A stretch of DNA of 64,000 nucleotides from contig CAMDSC010000002.1 of assembly GCA_945907065.1 (NCBI GenBank), forward strand, positions 1 through 64,000. Reading direction: 5' to 3'. Origin of the DNA: Chitinophaga pinensis (GTDB taxonomy: Bacteria; Bacteroidota; Bacteroidia; NS11-12g; UBA9320). Position numbers and translations under genes: made by a program. Under the pieces are notes generated by a model, which searched no databases, was not told the origin of the DNA, and saw nothing but the letters and a program-made list of their open reading frames with translations. Of this stretch, positions 36,402 to 45,969 are shown in pieces. Position 1 is the first letter of the stretch, and each line of letters opens with the position of its first letter.

Positions 36402-38435
36402 TTACCAGATAATACTTCTTAATGAAACCGGCATATACATTTTATTTTCTTCCTGCACTTTAAATGCCTCATAAAACTCTTGCATGTTACTCATTGGACC
36501 AAGTATTCTAAACTTAGCTGGCGAGTGAGGATCAGTGGCTAAACGTGTTTTCAATGCCTCTGGCTTAATATTATTTTTCCAACCCTGTGCCCATGAAATA
36601 AACAGACGTTGCTCGCCGGTTAATCCATTAATTACTGGAGATGGTTTACCATTCAATGATTTCTTATAGGCATAATAAGCCATCGTTAAACCCCCAAGGT
36701 CGGCAATATTTTCACCTAAAGTAAGTTCACCGTTAACTTTTAAAGTGTCGATAGCAACATAACTGCTGAATTGTTTTACCAATAATCCTGTTCTCGCTTT
36801 AAATTGTTTTTTATCTTCTTCTGTCCACCAGTCTTTCATATTTCCATCACCATCAAATTGGCTACCTTGATCATCAAATCCGTGGGTTAGTTCATGACCA
36901 ATAATAGCACCAATACCTCCATAATTGGCGGCATCATCCGCGGTAGCATCAAAAAACGGTGGTTGCATAATTCCAGCTGGAAATACGATTTCATTTATTG
37001 AAGGATTGTAATATGCATTAACCGTAGGAGTGCTCATCCCCCATTCTGTTCTATCCACCGGTTTTCCAATTTTATCAAGCATTTCATTGTATCCAAATGT
37101 ATTGCTTCGCAATACATTCATGCAATAAGAGTCATCGGCAATTTCCATTTTGCTATGGTCCTTCCACTTGTCGGGATAACCTAATTTTCGAATAATTTTA
37201 TCCAACTTGGTCAGCGCCTGTTTTTTTGTGGGTTCGCTCATCCAAGAAAGTTTTTGAATTCTTTCTCTGTATGCAGCAGTAAGATTATCAACCAAAGTAT
37301 TCACTTTTGCTTTGGCATCGGCACTAAAATATTTCTCTACAAAAAGTTTTCCAAGAGGTTCACCCAAGCTGCCATCCGTTTTATCCAAAGCACGTTTCCA
37401 TCTTGGCTTCATTTCCTTTGTCCCACGTAAAACAGTTTCAAAAAAAGCAAAATCCTGTTTGTCAACATTGCTGCTTAAATAAGCTGCAGTTGCATTTATC
37501 AATTGCCAATGCATGTAGGCTTTCCAATCTTCAATACTTACCGATTTAATCATTGTATTAAGTTCAGCAGCAAAATTCAATTGCTCAACAACTACATCTG
37601 TAAATGCCTTACCACCCAGTTCACTGAAATATAAATCCCAGTTAATATTTGAATATTTCTTTTTAAAATCAACGTAAGTTGTTGGGTTGTACTGAGCCTG
37701 AATATCTCTTCTTTCGACCGAATTCATGGCTTTAGCTGCCAGTTTACTTTCTATAGTGTAAGCAGTTTGAGGATTTACTTTTACTTCAGGATTGGCGGCT
37801 GAAACCATTTCCATCATTTTTGCAATGTGAGCCATGTATTCATTACGAATACTTTCATGCTTTGGGTCAAAGTAATAATCTTTATCGGGTAAATTAAATC
37901 CGCCCTGACTTATAAATTGGGTATTTTTCTTACTGTCTTTTAAGTCAGAAGTTATATAAAAACCAAAAGCTCCCGGAATTCCCATTTTATGAAATCTAGC
38001 CATTAGCTTTATTAAATCATCAGTAGTTTTTACCAGATTAATTTCATCCTGCATTGGATTTATAGGCGCCAATCCATCCTTTTCAGCTTTTACACTATCC
38101 ATAGCCACTCTGTAAAATGTTCCAACCAATTGGCGGTCAGTTCCTTTTGCAGCGCCTTTATCAGATGAAACTTCGTTAACTATGGAAAGCAACCGATCGA
38201 GGTTTCGGTCTTCTATTTCATTAAAACTACCCCATCGGTTTTCCGTAGCCGGAACCGGATTCTTTTTTAACCAAACACCATTGGCATATTCGTTAAAATC
38301 ATCTCCGGGCAATACAGTTGTATCCATATACTCCTGTTTTATTCCTGCATTTCCACTGGTGTTGCTTTGTTTGCAACTGTCAATTGTTAAACCCAAAACT
38401 ATTGTTGTTAAAATAATTGTGTAATTTTTTTTCAT
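36402..38435 (-). CDS. M13 family (neprilysin/PepO-like) zinc metallopeptidase
   Basis: A 677-residue exported endopeptidase. The N-terminal hydrophobic segment ending near GLTIDSC could be a lipoprotein signal (Cys about 21). The M13 N-domain begins ...DTTVLPGDDFNEYANGVWLKKNPVPA (two pieces near 38-64). The catalytic HELTH is at 514-518, the third zinc ligand Glu at about 575 in GENIADLGG, and NAYYNPSINEIVFPAGI at about 470-486. The C-terminus ends RSIIW and lacks the Cys of the usual CxxW end. Acts in the periplasm or on the cell surface on peptides. Stands alone. Confidence 0.94.
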   Translation of the reverse strand: MKKNYTIILTTIVLGLTIDSCKQSNTSGNAGIKQEYMDTTVLPGDDFNEYANGVWLKKNPVPATENRWGSFNEIEDRNLDRLLSIVNEVSSDKGAAKGTDRQLVGTFYRVAMDSVKAEKDGLAPINPMQDEINLVKTTDDLIKLMARFHKMGIPGAFGFYITSDLKDSKKNTQFISQGGFNLPDKDYYFDPKHESIRNEYMAHIAKMMEMVSAANPEVKVNPQTAYTIESKLAAKAMNSVERRDIQAQYNPTTYVDFKKKYSNINWDLYFSELGGKAFTDVVVEQLNFAAELNTMIKSVSIEDWKAYMHWQLINATAAYLSSNVDKQDFAFFETVLRGTKEMKPRWKRALDKTDGSLGEPLGKLFVEKYFSADAKAKVNTLVDNLTAAYRERIQKLSWMSEPTKKQALTKLDKIIRKLGYPDKWKDHSKMEIADDSYCMNVLRSNTFGYNEMLDKIGKPVDRTEWGMSTPTVNAYYNPSINEIVFPAGIMQPPFFDATADDAANYGGIGAIIGHELTHGFDDQGSQFDGDGNMKDWWTEEDKKQFKARTGLLVKQFSSYVAIDTLKVNGELTLGENIADLGGLTMAYYAYKKSLNGKPSPVINGLTGEQRLFISWAQGWKNNIKPEALKTRLATDPHSPAKFRILGPMSNMQEFYEAFKVQEENKMYMPVSLRSIIW

Positions 38436-38553
38436 AATAACTTTTTACAAGGGGCAAATATATTTTTTTTGCACCCTAAATACTTGAAGTTTTTTGCGAT
38501 TAATGAATAGATATAATTGATTTTGACTTTTTTTGCAGTGGAATTTAAAATAA

Positions 38554-39054
38554 ATGAAAAATATCAAGTCGCATAGCATTTTTTTAGGATTGGCTTTGGT
38601 TGGTATTTTTCTGTTATCCATTCTTGTTTTTTTATCCAAATATCAGTTAAAATCTGAAAACAGCCCAAAAACAAATGTAGAATTATTTTATAATCACAAT
38701 CACAATCTAACCGTAGCTAACAATATTATTTTCATCATTCTTTTGTTTGTAGCCAATCTTATGTTTATTGGTAAAAGGTATTGGGATACTTTCATATGGA
38801 TAGGAATAATTTTTTTAACATTTACTTTACTTGATTGGTGGTGGCTGAGTGAGATGGTTTTTCATTATAAAAAATCAAACAATTTATGGGAAGGTGAAAG
38901 TAATTTAGCGCCCTTTGCTGGTATTTTTATAGCTTTATTAGGTTTGGCCGTAACCACATTTAATTATCTTATCCTTAAAAGAATATTTAAGGAAAAAGAA
39001 ATTAAACCGATTAAATTAATCACAGAAGAAAAACAAGAACTTAAAAAAAAATAA
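38554..39054 (+). CDS. Four-helix membrane protein of unknown function
   Basis: 166 residues with four hydrophobic segments (about 9-28, 54-71, 76-96, 120-141) and a Lys/Glu-rich cytoplasmic tail. A conserved-looking WWWL stretch sits in helix 3. I recognise no family. Its stop lies 4 bp before the aminopeptidase P start, so the two are likely co-transcribed. Confidence 0.75.
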   Translation: MKNIKSHSIFLGLALVGIFLLSILVFLSKYQLKSENSPKTNVELFYNHNHNLTVANNIIFIILLFVANLMFIGKRYWDTFIWIGIIFLTFTLLDWWWLSEMVFHYKKSNNLWEGESNLAPFAGIFIALLGLAVTTFNYLILKRIFKEKEIKPIKLITEEKQELKKK

Positions 39055-39058
39055 TACA

Positions 39059-40354
39059 ATGAAATACGAACAAATAAACAGTCAGCTATTTATTGAAAAC
39101 CGTGAACGGTTTAAAAAAATATTAAAACCAAATAGCATTGCTATTTTTACAAGCAATTATGAATATGTGCTAAACGGCGATGCCTCCCATACCTTTAAAC
39201 AAAACTCTAACTTATTTTGGCTTTGTGGCATCGACCAGGAAGATAGTATTTTAATAATTTACCCCGATTGCGCTATACCCGAATTTCGTGAAGCATTATT
39301 TTTAAAACAAACCAACGATAAAATAGCGGTATGGGAAGGGTATAAATATACCAAGGAACATGCCACAGAAGTATCAGGAATTACGCAAATTAATTGGAAT
39401 GAAGGTTTTTGGGATACAATAAGACCAATCATCAATATGGCTAAATCCATTTATCTTCCTTTGAATGAAAATGACCGGTTTGCATACAAATCGCCTTACA
39501 ACGAACTTGATTTTGTGAACGAAGTAAAAGCCCGTTTTCCATTGCACCATTTTGAAAGAAGTTCTACCCATCTCCAGCGTTTGAGAAGTGTAAAATCAAA
39601 CTTGGAACTAGATTTAACCAGAAAAGCAATCGCTATTTCTAAAAAAGGATTTGAAAGACTTTTAAAATTTACAAAACCTGGTGTTTGGGAGCATCAAATC
39701 GAAGCAGAACTCATTCATGAATATTTGAGTAATAGGGCAACCGGCCATTCATTTCATCCAATTGTAGCTAGCGGTGCTTCGGCCTGTGTGTTGCATTATG
39801 TGGAGAACAACCGCCAGTGCAAAGACGGTGATTTACTATTGGTAGACTGTGGCGTGGACTATGCCAATTATGCTTCGGATATGACCCGCGTAATACCTGT
39901 AAACGGCAAATTTACCCAGCGCCAAAAAGATGTTTACAATGCTGTTTTGAGAGTAATGCGGGCAGCTTCAAAATTATTGGTGCCCGGCACGATGTTGATG
40001 GATTACCACAAAATAGTGGGCAAAGAATTAATGGAAAAGGAATTGGTGGATTTGGGCTTACTTACTATGGACGACGTTAAAAACGAAGACCCTAACTGGC
40101 CAGCTTATAAAAAATACTTTATGCATGGAACCTCTCACTTTTTAGGAATAGATGTACATGATGTAGGAATGCGCTACGAACCAATGCAAGCCGGCAATCT
40201 GTTTACTTGCGAGCCAGGTATTTATATCAAAGAAGAAGGCATTGGCATTCGTATTGAAAACAATCTTTTGATAACCGAAACCGGCCAATTGGATTTGATG
40301 GATGAAATAGGGATGCTGATAGAGGTTGATGAAATTGAGGCGTTTATGAATTAA
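39059..40354 (+). CDS. pepP: Xaa-Pro aminopeptidase (aminopeptidase P, M24 family)
   Basis: A 431-residue M24B peptidase cleaving N-terminal Xaa-Pro bonds. The N-terminal creatinase-like domain (about 1-170) includes SNLFWLCGIDQEDSILII. The pita-bread domain carries the dimetal ligands: Asp in LLVDCGVDYANYASDMTRV (about 257-275), His in FMHGTSHFLGIDVHDVG (about 350-366), Glu in CEPGIYIKEEG (about 383-393) and Glu in IGIRIENNLL (about 394-403). Length and motif spacing are normal. Cytoplasmic. Confidence 0.95.
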   Translation: MKYEQINSQLFIENRERFKKILKPNSIAIFTSNYEYVLNGDASHTFKQNSNLFWLCGIDQEDSILIIYPDCAIPEFREALFLKQTNDKIAVWEGYKYTKEHATEVSGITQINWNEGFWDTIRPIINMAKSIYLPLNENDRFAYKSPYNELDFVNEVKARFPLHHFERSSTHLQRLRSVKSNLELDLTRKAIAISKKGFERLLKFTKPGVWEHQIEAELIHEYLSNRATGHSFHPIVASGASACVLHYVENNRQCKDGDLLLVDCGVDYANYASDMTRVIPVNGKFTQRQKDVYNAVLRVMRAASKLLVPGTMLMDYHKIVGKELMEKELVDLGLLTMDDVKNEDPNWPAYKKYFMHGTSHFLGIDVHDVGMRYEPMQAGNLFTCEPGIYIKEEGIGIRIENNLLITETGQLDLMDEIGMLIEVDEIEAFMN

Positions 40355-40365
40355 TAAAGGGAAGT

Positions 40366-40400
40366 TAAAAGTTTAAAACTAAAAGTTAAAAGTTTTGGTT
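40366..40400 (+). repeat. AGTTAAAAGTTT-type repeat
   Basis: Repeats of AGTTAAAAGTTTAAAACT-like units right after the aminopeptidase P stop, the same wording as at 4105-4172. Confidence 0.45.
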
Positions 40401-40484
40401 TATTTTTAATTCCAGAGCATGAGAAATCTTTTTATAAATTAGAAGAAAGAATATGACTATTCACAATAACCGCTTTGCAATCTG

Positions 40485-41096
40485 TCAAATTACACCTTCG
40501 ACAACTAAATAAAGGAGGACTGTACCATAAAGAATTAATGACATAGCGGTACATGATACCGTGCTGATAAAATTAAGACCATGGGCACTCTTTAATACCT
40601 CTATTTTGGTAATATCTTTGGCATAAAACATTTTATTATCTAATAACTCATTTACGTTTCGACTATTTAACAAAAAATGGACTTGCCTAATTGCCTTCTT
40701 ATCTATAGCATGTCTCTTCCTTAATTTAAATTGGCCGGTTTCAATATTCTCGTAATAGTTTGTTTGCTTCCCATCAGGCCATCGTGTATATTCTGAAAAA
40801 ACTATTCTATTAAGTGCAGAATCAATTCTAACATTACTTACTCCATAAATTATACCTTTATAATGCACAAAATAATTGTATTTTTTTGAAAGCTTTCTGG
40901 TTTTGTGATTTATACCCAACGAGTCTTTAGATACCTCGTAATTGGCAGTAATTACATCAGAATTACGCTCCAAATAGTCTTGAATTTGCAAAGATCCAGA
41001 CAAGTCTCGTTTTTTATAAAACCGGCAGTTTTCAAACCCAAGAACTATAATTAAAAGTAAAAGTAAGGAAACTAATTTTGAATTCAGAATTTTCAT
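40485..41096 (-). CDS. Putative lipoprotein with C-terminal membrane helix, unknown function
   Basis: 203 residues. The N-terminal hydrophobic stretch (about 9-22) ends in FENC, a possible lipobox. The body has TNYYENIETGQFKLRKRHAI and other beta-rich text. A second hydrophobic segment is at the extreme C-terminus (about 180-201). I recognise no family. Stands alone. Confidence 0.7.
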   Translation of the reverse strand: MKILNSKLVSLLLLLIIVLGFENCRFYKKRDLSGSLQIQDYLERNSDVITANYEVSKDSLGINHKTRKLSKKYNYFVHYKGIIYGVSNVRIDSALNRIVFSEYTRWPDGKQTNYYENIETGQFKLRKRHAIDKKAIRQVHFLLNSRNVNELLDNKMFYAKDITKIEVLKSAHGLNFISTVSCTAMSLILYGTVLLYLVVEGVI

Positions 41097-41182
41097 AATC
41101 TAAGATTTATTTAAATATACTAATTTTTTATAACAATTTTTATGATTTTTTGCAAAATCGGGCTAAAAAAAATGTAATTAGT

Positions 41183-42460
41183 TTAATACCCATACTTCTC
41201 TCCCCACCTCAGCTTCAAGTATTTTCTTAATTCATCTTCCTTAGGGTTTTTTCCGGGGTTATAAATAACAGTACCACTTAACATTTCAGGCAAAAATTCC
41301 AAATCTACAAAGTTTTGGTCATATTGATGGGCATATTTATAGTCTTTGCCGTAGCCCATGTTTTTCATTAGTTTGGTTGGGGCGTTTCGCAAATGCAAAG
41401 GAACAGGTTGATCGCCCGTTTTGTTTACCAAATCCATAGCCGTTTCAATAGCGATATACGATGCATTGCTCTTAGCACTCGTCGCTAAATAAATGGCAGT
41501 TTGGCTAAGAATAATTCTGGCCTCAGGCATTCCTATCATTTGAATGGCCTGAAAACATTGGGTAGCCATGAGTAGTGCGTTGGGATTGGCGTTGCCAATA
41601 TCTTCGCTCGATAAAATAACCATGCGGCGGGCAATAAATTTTATGTCTTCCCCTCCATCTAGCATTCGGGCAAGCCAATAAACGGCCCCGTTGGGGTCGC
41701 TGCCTCTGAGGCTTTTAATAAATGCCGAAATGATATCGTAATGTTGCTCGCCCGACTTATCATACAAAGCCATTTTTTGCTGCAACACTAATTCTACAGC
41801 TTTGTTTGTAATATTCACTTTCCCATTCTTTAAAGTGGTTTGCACCACCAAATCAAAAAGGTTTAACAATTTTCGTCCATCTCCTCCTGTAAACCGAAAC
41901 AATGCTTCCTTTTCCTTTAAGTCAATGCTTATAGATTTTAAAAAATGATCTTTTTCAATCGCCCGATTCAGAATTTTATCCAAATCCTCTTCATTAAATG
42001 CTTTTAAAACATACATCTGACAACGGCTAAGCAAAGCGCTGATAACTTCAAAACTTGGATTTTCGGTAGTTGCTCCAATAAGTGTAATAATTCCCTTTTC
42101 AACGGCTCCGAGTAACGCGTCTTGCTGAGATTTATTAAACCGGTGAATCTCATCAATAAACAATAAGGCACCGCCTTGTTCTTTGGCTTTATCAATTACT
42201 TCCCTTAATTCTTTTACCCCTGAACTAATGGCACTCAAACTGTAAAATGGTAATTGCCAAGATTGAGAAAGTAACTGAGCGAGTGTGGTTTTACCAACTC
42301 CCGGAGGACCCCATAAAATCAAGCTTCTGGCGGTATGAGTTTCTGCTAATTTTTGAATGGGCTTCCCTTCGCCCAATAAATGTTCCTGTCCGATAAATTC
42401 TTCAAGAGTCATTGGTCTGACTCTTTCTGCAAGCGGTATATTTGAGGGAGACAATTCCAA
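41183..42460 (-). CDS. rarA: Replication-associated recombination protein A (MgsA/RarA AAA+ ATPase)
   Basis: A 425-residue clamp-loader-like AAA+ protein acting at stalled replication forks. Walker A GPPGVGKT (about 52-59), Walker B ALLFIDEIHRFNKSQQDALL (about 98-117), ATTENPSFEV (sensor 1, about 130-139) and the RarA-specific SLRGSDPNGAVYWLARMLDGGED (about 248-270) are all there. Length is normal. It is the last gene of a long minus-strand run starting at 50951. Confidence 0.96.
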   Translation of the reverse strand: MELSPSNIPLAERVRPMTLEEFIGQEHLLGEGKPIQKLAETHTARSLILWGPPGVGKTTLAQLLSQSWQLPFYSLSAISSGVKELREVIDKAKEQGGALLFIDEIHRFNKSQQDALLGAVEKGIITLIGATTENPSFEVISALLSRCQMYVLKAFNEEDLDKILNRAIEKDHFLKSISIDLKEKEALFRFTGGDGRKLLNLFDLVVQTTLKNGKVNITNKAVELVLQQKMALYDKSGEQHYDIISAFIKSLRGSDPNGAVYWLARMLDGGEDIKFIARRMVILSSEDIGNANPNALLMATQCFQAIQMIGMPEARIILSQTAIYLATSAKSNASYIAIETAMDLVNKTGDQPVPLHLRNAPTKLMKNMGYGKDYKYAHQYDQNFVDLEFLPEMLSGTVIYNPGKNPKEDELRKYLKLRWGEKYGY

Positions 42461-42489
42461 ATTTTTAATTTTATGTACGTTGTTTTTTT

Positions 42490-42560
42490 GCCACTAAGTC
42501 ACCAAAACACTAAGGGGCAAAAAGTTGTTCTTGGTGAAACTTTCTGTCTTCGTGGCTTGG
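42490..42560. repeat. Inverted pair of the CTTxGTGxC intergenic repeat
   Basis: TGCCACTAAGTCAC near 42490 and GTGGCTTGGTGGCA near 42548 are imperfect inverse copies, separated by about 40 bp with further units (ACACTAAGGGGCAAAAAG). Same wording as 20365-20402. Confidence 0.55.
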
Positions 42561-42576
42561 TGGCATCTTTTAAAAT

Positions 42577-43542
42577 TTAAAAACTTCTATTATGCAAATA
42601 AACCAACAATTCGTTTAAGTCCGATTTTTTTGATTCATCTACTTTTAAATCCTTTAAATTTTGTGAGGCCAAATCAAAGTATCTTTCAGATAGAGATTTT
42701 AAATAAACATCCGATCCGGTTTTTATAAATAGAGTTTTTACCTCTTCGATTTTATGGGTATCGTCTATTTTTTCATCATTAAATAATCCCTGCATTTTCC
42801 CCTTCTCGGTTTCCATGGCTTTTATAACCATGATAGTTTTCTTATTTGCCAATATATCCCCTCCTGGTAGTTTGCCTACCAATTCGGGTGTTCCAAAAGC
42901 ATCCAGATAATCGTCCATTAACTGAAAACCAATGCCCATGTTTACTCCAAGGTTATATATTTTTTGAGCTTCTTCTATGGATGCGTCGGCTACAATGGCT
43001 CCCATCTGCAAACTACACCCCAATAAAACTGAGGTTTTTAGACGTATCATTTCCAGATATTCCTTTTCTGTAACATTGGTTTGAGTTTCAAAATTCATGT
43101 CCATTTGCTGACCATCACACACCTCAGCTGCTGTTTTATTAAATACCGAAAATAATTCAGGCAAATGGTTTTGTTCCGACTTTTGTAGCATTTCATAAGC
43201 CTTTACCAGCATTAAATCCCCTGAGAGAATTGCTATGTTGGTATCCCACTTTTCATGCACCGTTGGTTTGCCCCTTCTTACCGGAGCCTTGTCCATAATA
43301 TCATCATGAATGAGAGAAAAGTTATGGAAAACTTCAACAGTTAAAGCTGAAGGAATTGCCTTTTCTAGGTTACCAGAATACAACTCACATCCCATCAATG
43401 CTAGCACCGGCCTTATTCGTTTACCGCCCAATCCTAGAATATAATTTAAAGGGTCATATAAATTTTGAGGAGAACCTTGGTATGGGTTCTTATGGATTTC
43501 TTGTTCTATTTTTTTTAATAATTCGGAGTATGATTTTAGCAT
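42577..43542 (-). CDS. Polyprenyl (geranylgeranyl/farnesyl-type) diphosphate synthase
   Basis: A 321-residue trans-isoprenyl diphosphate synthase. First Asp-rich motif DDIMD (about 80-84) with RRGKPTVH after it, second motif DDYLD (about 208-212), and GGKRIRPVLALM (about 34-45). Bulky residues before the first motif cannot be judged reliably for chain length. GGPP for the CrtB at 16917 or a longer quinone side chain are both possible. Sits between rnr and rarA on the same strand. Confidence 0.92.
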   Translation of the reverse strand: MLKSYSELLKKIEQEIHKNPYQGSPQNLYDPLNYILGLGGKRIRPVLALMGCELYSGNLEKAIPSALTVEVFHNFSLIHDDIMDKAPVRRGKPTVHEKWDTNIAILSGDLMLVKAYEMLQKSEQNHLPELFSVFNKTAAEVCDGQQMDMNFETQTNVTEKEYLEMIRLKTSVLLGCSLQMGAIVADASIEEAQKIYNLGVNMGIGFQLMDDYLDAFGTPELVGKLPGGDILANKKTIMVIKAMETEKGKMQGLFNDEKIDDTHKIEEVKTLFIKTGSDVYLKSLSERYFDLASQNLKDLKVDESKKSDLNELLVYLHNRSF

Positions 43543-43567
43543 TTGTCAATTATTTTCAGGAAGAAAA

Positions 43568-43717
43568 CATCCCCCAACCCCCTTCGAAGGGGGACTTTGG
43601 CTTCGACATTTCTTTGTTCGTAATTTTATACTTTTTTAATTTTCACTCTTAATAAATTCTTCTTTGTGTCCAATAATCTTGCGTCAGCTCTCCCCCTTTG
43701 AAGGGGGTTGGGGGATG
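43568..43717. repeat. Inverted pair of a C-rich palindromic element
   Basis: CATCCCCCAACCCCCTTCGA, continuing to AGGGGGA (43568-43594), is repeated inverted at 43691-43717 (TCCCCCTTTGAAGGGGGTTG, then GGGGATG). Each is itself a hairpin. The 96 bp between hold no gene. In this AT-rich genome such C-runs are conspicuous. It looks like a REP-type dispersed element. Confidence 0.7.
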
Positions 43718-43783
43718 CGTTTGAAAGCAAAACAAAATTTCCATGCAAAAACCTTATCCTTAACCACCGGTTTAAACCGTTGG

Positions 43784-45898
43784 CTATATTACAAACTCAA
43801 AATCCACCAACCGCTTTGGAATATTTGTCCTTTTAACACGAATTTTTGTTACATCACCCATTTGGTGTTTTATTCCTTTTCGCATTCCTAATACATAACG
43901 GCCTTTTTCAAAAAATTCATAGATATCATCCGTCATGTCTTTCAAGCGAATCATTCCTTCGCATTTGTTTTCAATTATCTCAACGTAAACACCCCACTCG
44001 GTAATTCCGGTAATTATGCCTTCAAATGCTTCCCCGATAAATTGAGAAATATATTCAGTTTGCTTGTATTTAATTGAAGCCCGCTCTGCTTCAACAGCCT
44101 TTTGTTCCCGGTCGCTGCTCCATTTACAGGCCGCCTCGAGATTGCTTTGATCAATAGGAGTAACTTTATCCAACATTTTGAATAAATGGCGGTGAGCTAG
44201 CAAATCCGGGTAACGGCGAATGGGAGATGTAAAATGCGCATAATAATCAAAACCCAACCCAAAGTGCCCTGATTTTTTTGTGGTGTAAAATGCCTTTTCC
44301 ATGCTTCGGATGGCGAGAGGTTGTAGAATTGTAGAGGCTTGTGTCCCTTCAATTTCAGCCGTCATGGCATTGATACTTTGGATATATTCATCTTCCGAAT
44401 CTGTATTTATTTGAAACCCAAACCTTGATGCAATGGCCGCAAATTCCATCATTTTATTTGGAACCGGTGGCTCGTGTAAACGGTAAGGAATGGAATACGG
44501 TTTATATTTGGTATTTACCAAAGTGGCCACCCGTTTATTCGCCAAAAGCATAAACTCTTCTACTAATTTATGGGCATCCTTCCTAACTTTTTTATAGACT
44601 TCGATGGGCTTACCAAGTTTGTCCAGCTTAAATTTCACTTCTTCCGTTTCAAATGAAATAGCCCCTTGACGGAAGCGTTCTTCTTTTAAATTTTTAGCTA
44701 TTTTGTTTAAAGTTGTTAGTTCGGTAGCCAATTCACCTTCCCCTGCTTCCAGTATTTCCTGGGCTTCTTCATAACTGAATCGGCGGTGTGAATGGATAAC
44801 GGTTTTACCAAACCACTCCTTTAAAATTTTGCCTTTACCATCCAGTTCAAATACTGCGGCAAAACACAATCTATCCTCATCAGGAACCAAAGAGCACAAT
44901 TCATTGGAAATTTTTTCAGGCAACATCGGAACAACTCTATCCACTAAATACACCGAAGTTGCTCTGGCGTAAGCCTCTTTATCCAATAAGGAACCTTCCG
45001 TTACAAAATGCGAAACATCGGCAATATGCACCCCGACTTCATATTTATTATCGCCCAAAACCTTAAAAGAAATGGCATCATCAAAATCTTTGGCATCCGC
45101 AGGGTCTATAGTAATAGTAAGAGTTTGTCTGAAATCTTTGCGGGTGGCAATTTCAGCTTCGGGTATTATCACCGGCATTTTATCGGCTTCATCCATAACA
45201 TCCTTTGGAAATTCAGGATTCAATCCAAATTCCATCAATATGGCATGAATCTCGGTATTGTGTTCTCCCGCTTTGCCTAAAACTTTCACCACTTCGGCAT
45301 TGGGGTTTTTTGCCATTTTAGGCCAATCTGTGATTTTTACAATAGCCTTATAATTATTTTTAACGCCTCGTAATTTGTCTTTTGGTATAAAAAAATCGGT
45401 ATGGCTGCGGGTATCATCGGGTACAAAAAAACCAAAACCATCTGAAACCTGAACTACACCTACATATTCCTGTTTGGCTCGTCTCACTACTTTTATCACA
45501 CGTCCTTCGGGTTTATCTTTTCTTCGTGTAGAAATCATCTCTACCTGAACAATATCCCCGTTCAAAGCTGGCCAGGTCATGCCTGGTGTGATATGAATAT
45601 CAGCTTCGTCTTCACCGGTCAGTAAATATCCTGCTCCCCGTTTGTTAAATTCTATTTTACCTTCTAAAAATTCAGAAACTTCTTCAATATAAAAACTCCC
45701 TTTGGGTTGTTCAACAATTAATTTTTTGTTTACCAAATCCATTAATGCTTCGCCTGCAAGTTCCCTATCAGGCTTAGAATTGAAGCCCAATCGCGATGAA
45801 ATTTGTTTGTAATTCATGCGTTTGCCGGGTCGTTCGTTCAGCACTTCCAGTATTTGCGCCTCTACCCAGTCATTGTGATTGTTATTGCCATTGGCCAT
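43784..45898 (-). CDS. rnr: Ribonuclease R
   Basis: A 704-residue 3'-5' exoribonuclease: N-terminal winged helix (about 1-70), cold-shock-like domains, the RNB catalytic domain with IDPADAKDFDDAI (about 263-275; four Asp for Mg2+), HYAHFTSPIRRYPDLLAHR (about 549-567) and a C-terminal S1 domain (EGIITGITEWGVYVEI, about 625-640). Normal length, without the usual Lys-rich tail. RNA turnover, cytoplasmic. Confidence 0.96.
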   Translation of the reverse strand: MANGNNNHNDWVEAQILEVLNERPGKRMNYKQISSRLGFNSKPDRELAGEALMDLVNKKLIVEQPKGSFYIEEVSEFLEGKIEFNKRGAGYLLTGEDEADIHITPGMTWPALNGDIVQVEMISTRRKDKPEGRVIKVVRRAKQEYVGVVQVSDGFGFFVPDDTRSHTDFFIPKDKLRGVKNNYKAIVKITDWPKMAKNPNAEVVKVLGKAGEHNTEIHAILMEFGLNPEFPKDVMDEADKMPVIIPEAEIATRKDFRQTLTITIDPADAKDFDDAISFKVLGDNKYEVGVHIADVSHFVTEGSLLDKEAYARATSVYLVDRVVPMLPEKISNELCSLVPDEDRLCFAAVFELDGKGKILKEWFGKTVIHSHRRFSYEEAQEILEAGEGELATELTTLNKIAKNLKEERFRQGAISFETEEVKFKLDKLGKPIEVYKKVRKDAHKLVEEFMLLANKRVATLVNTKYKPYSIPYRLHEPPVPNKMMEFAAIASRFGFQINTDSEDEYIQSINAMTAEIEGTQASTILQPLAIRSMEKAFYTTKKSGHFGLGFDYYAHFTSPIRRYPDLLAHRHLFKMLDKVTPIDQSNLEAACKWSSDREQKAVEAERASIKYKQTEYISQFIGEAFEGIITGITEWGVYVEIIENKCEGMIRLKDMTDDIYEFFEKGRYVLGMRKGIKHQMGDVTKIRVKRTNIPKRLVDFEFVI

Positions 45899-45969
45899 AG
45901 CTGCAAAGGTAGCGGATTAAATTAACTGTTGGGCTTTAAGCAAGTTAACTTTAAATCAACATATATTTT

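Noticed and set aside
40105..40345. Reading the aminopeptidase P end as an extra gene
   Set aside because: The frame is the continuous C-terminal metal-binding part of the same enzyme.
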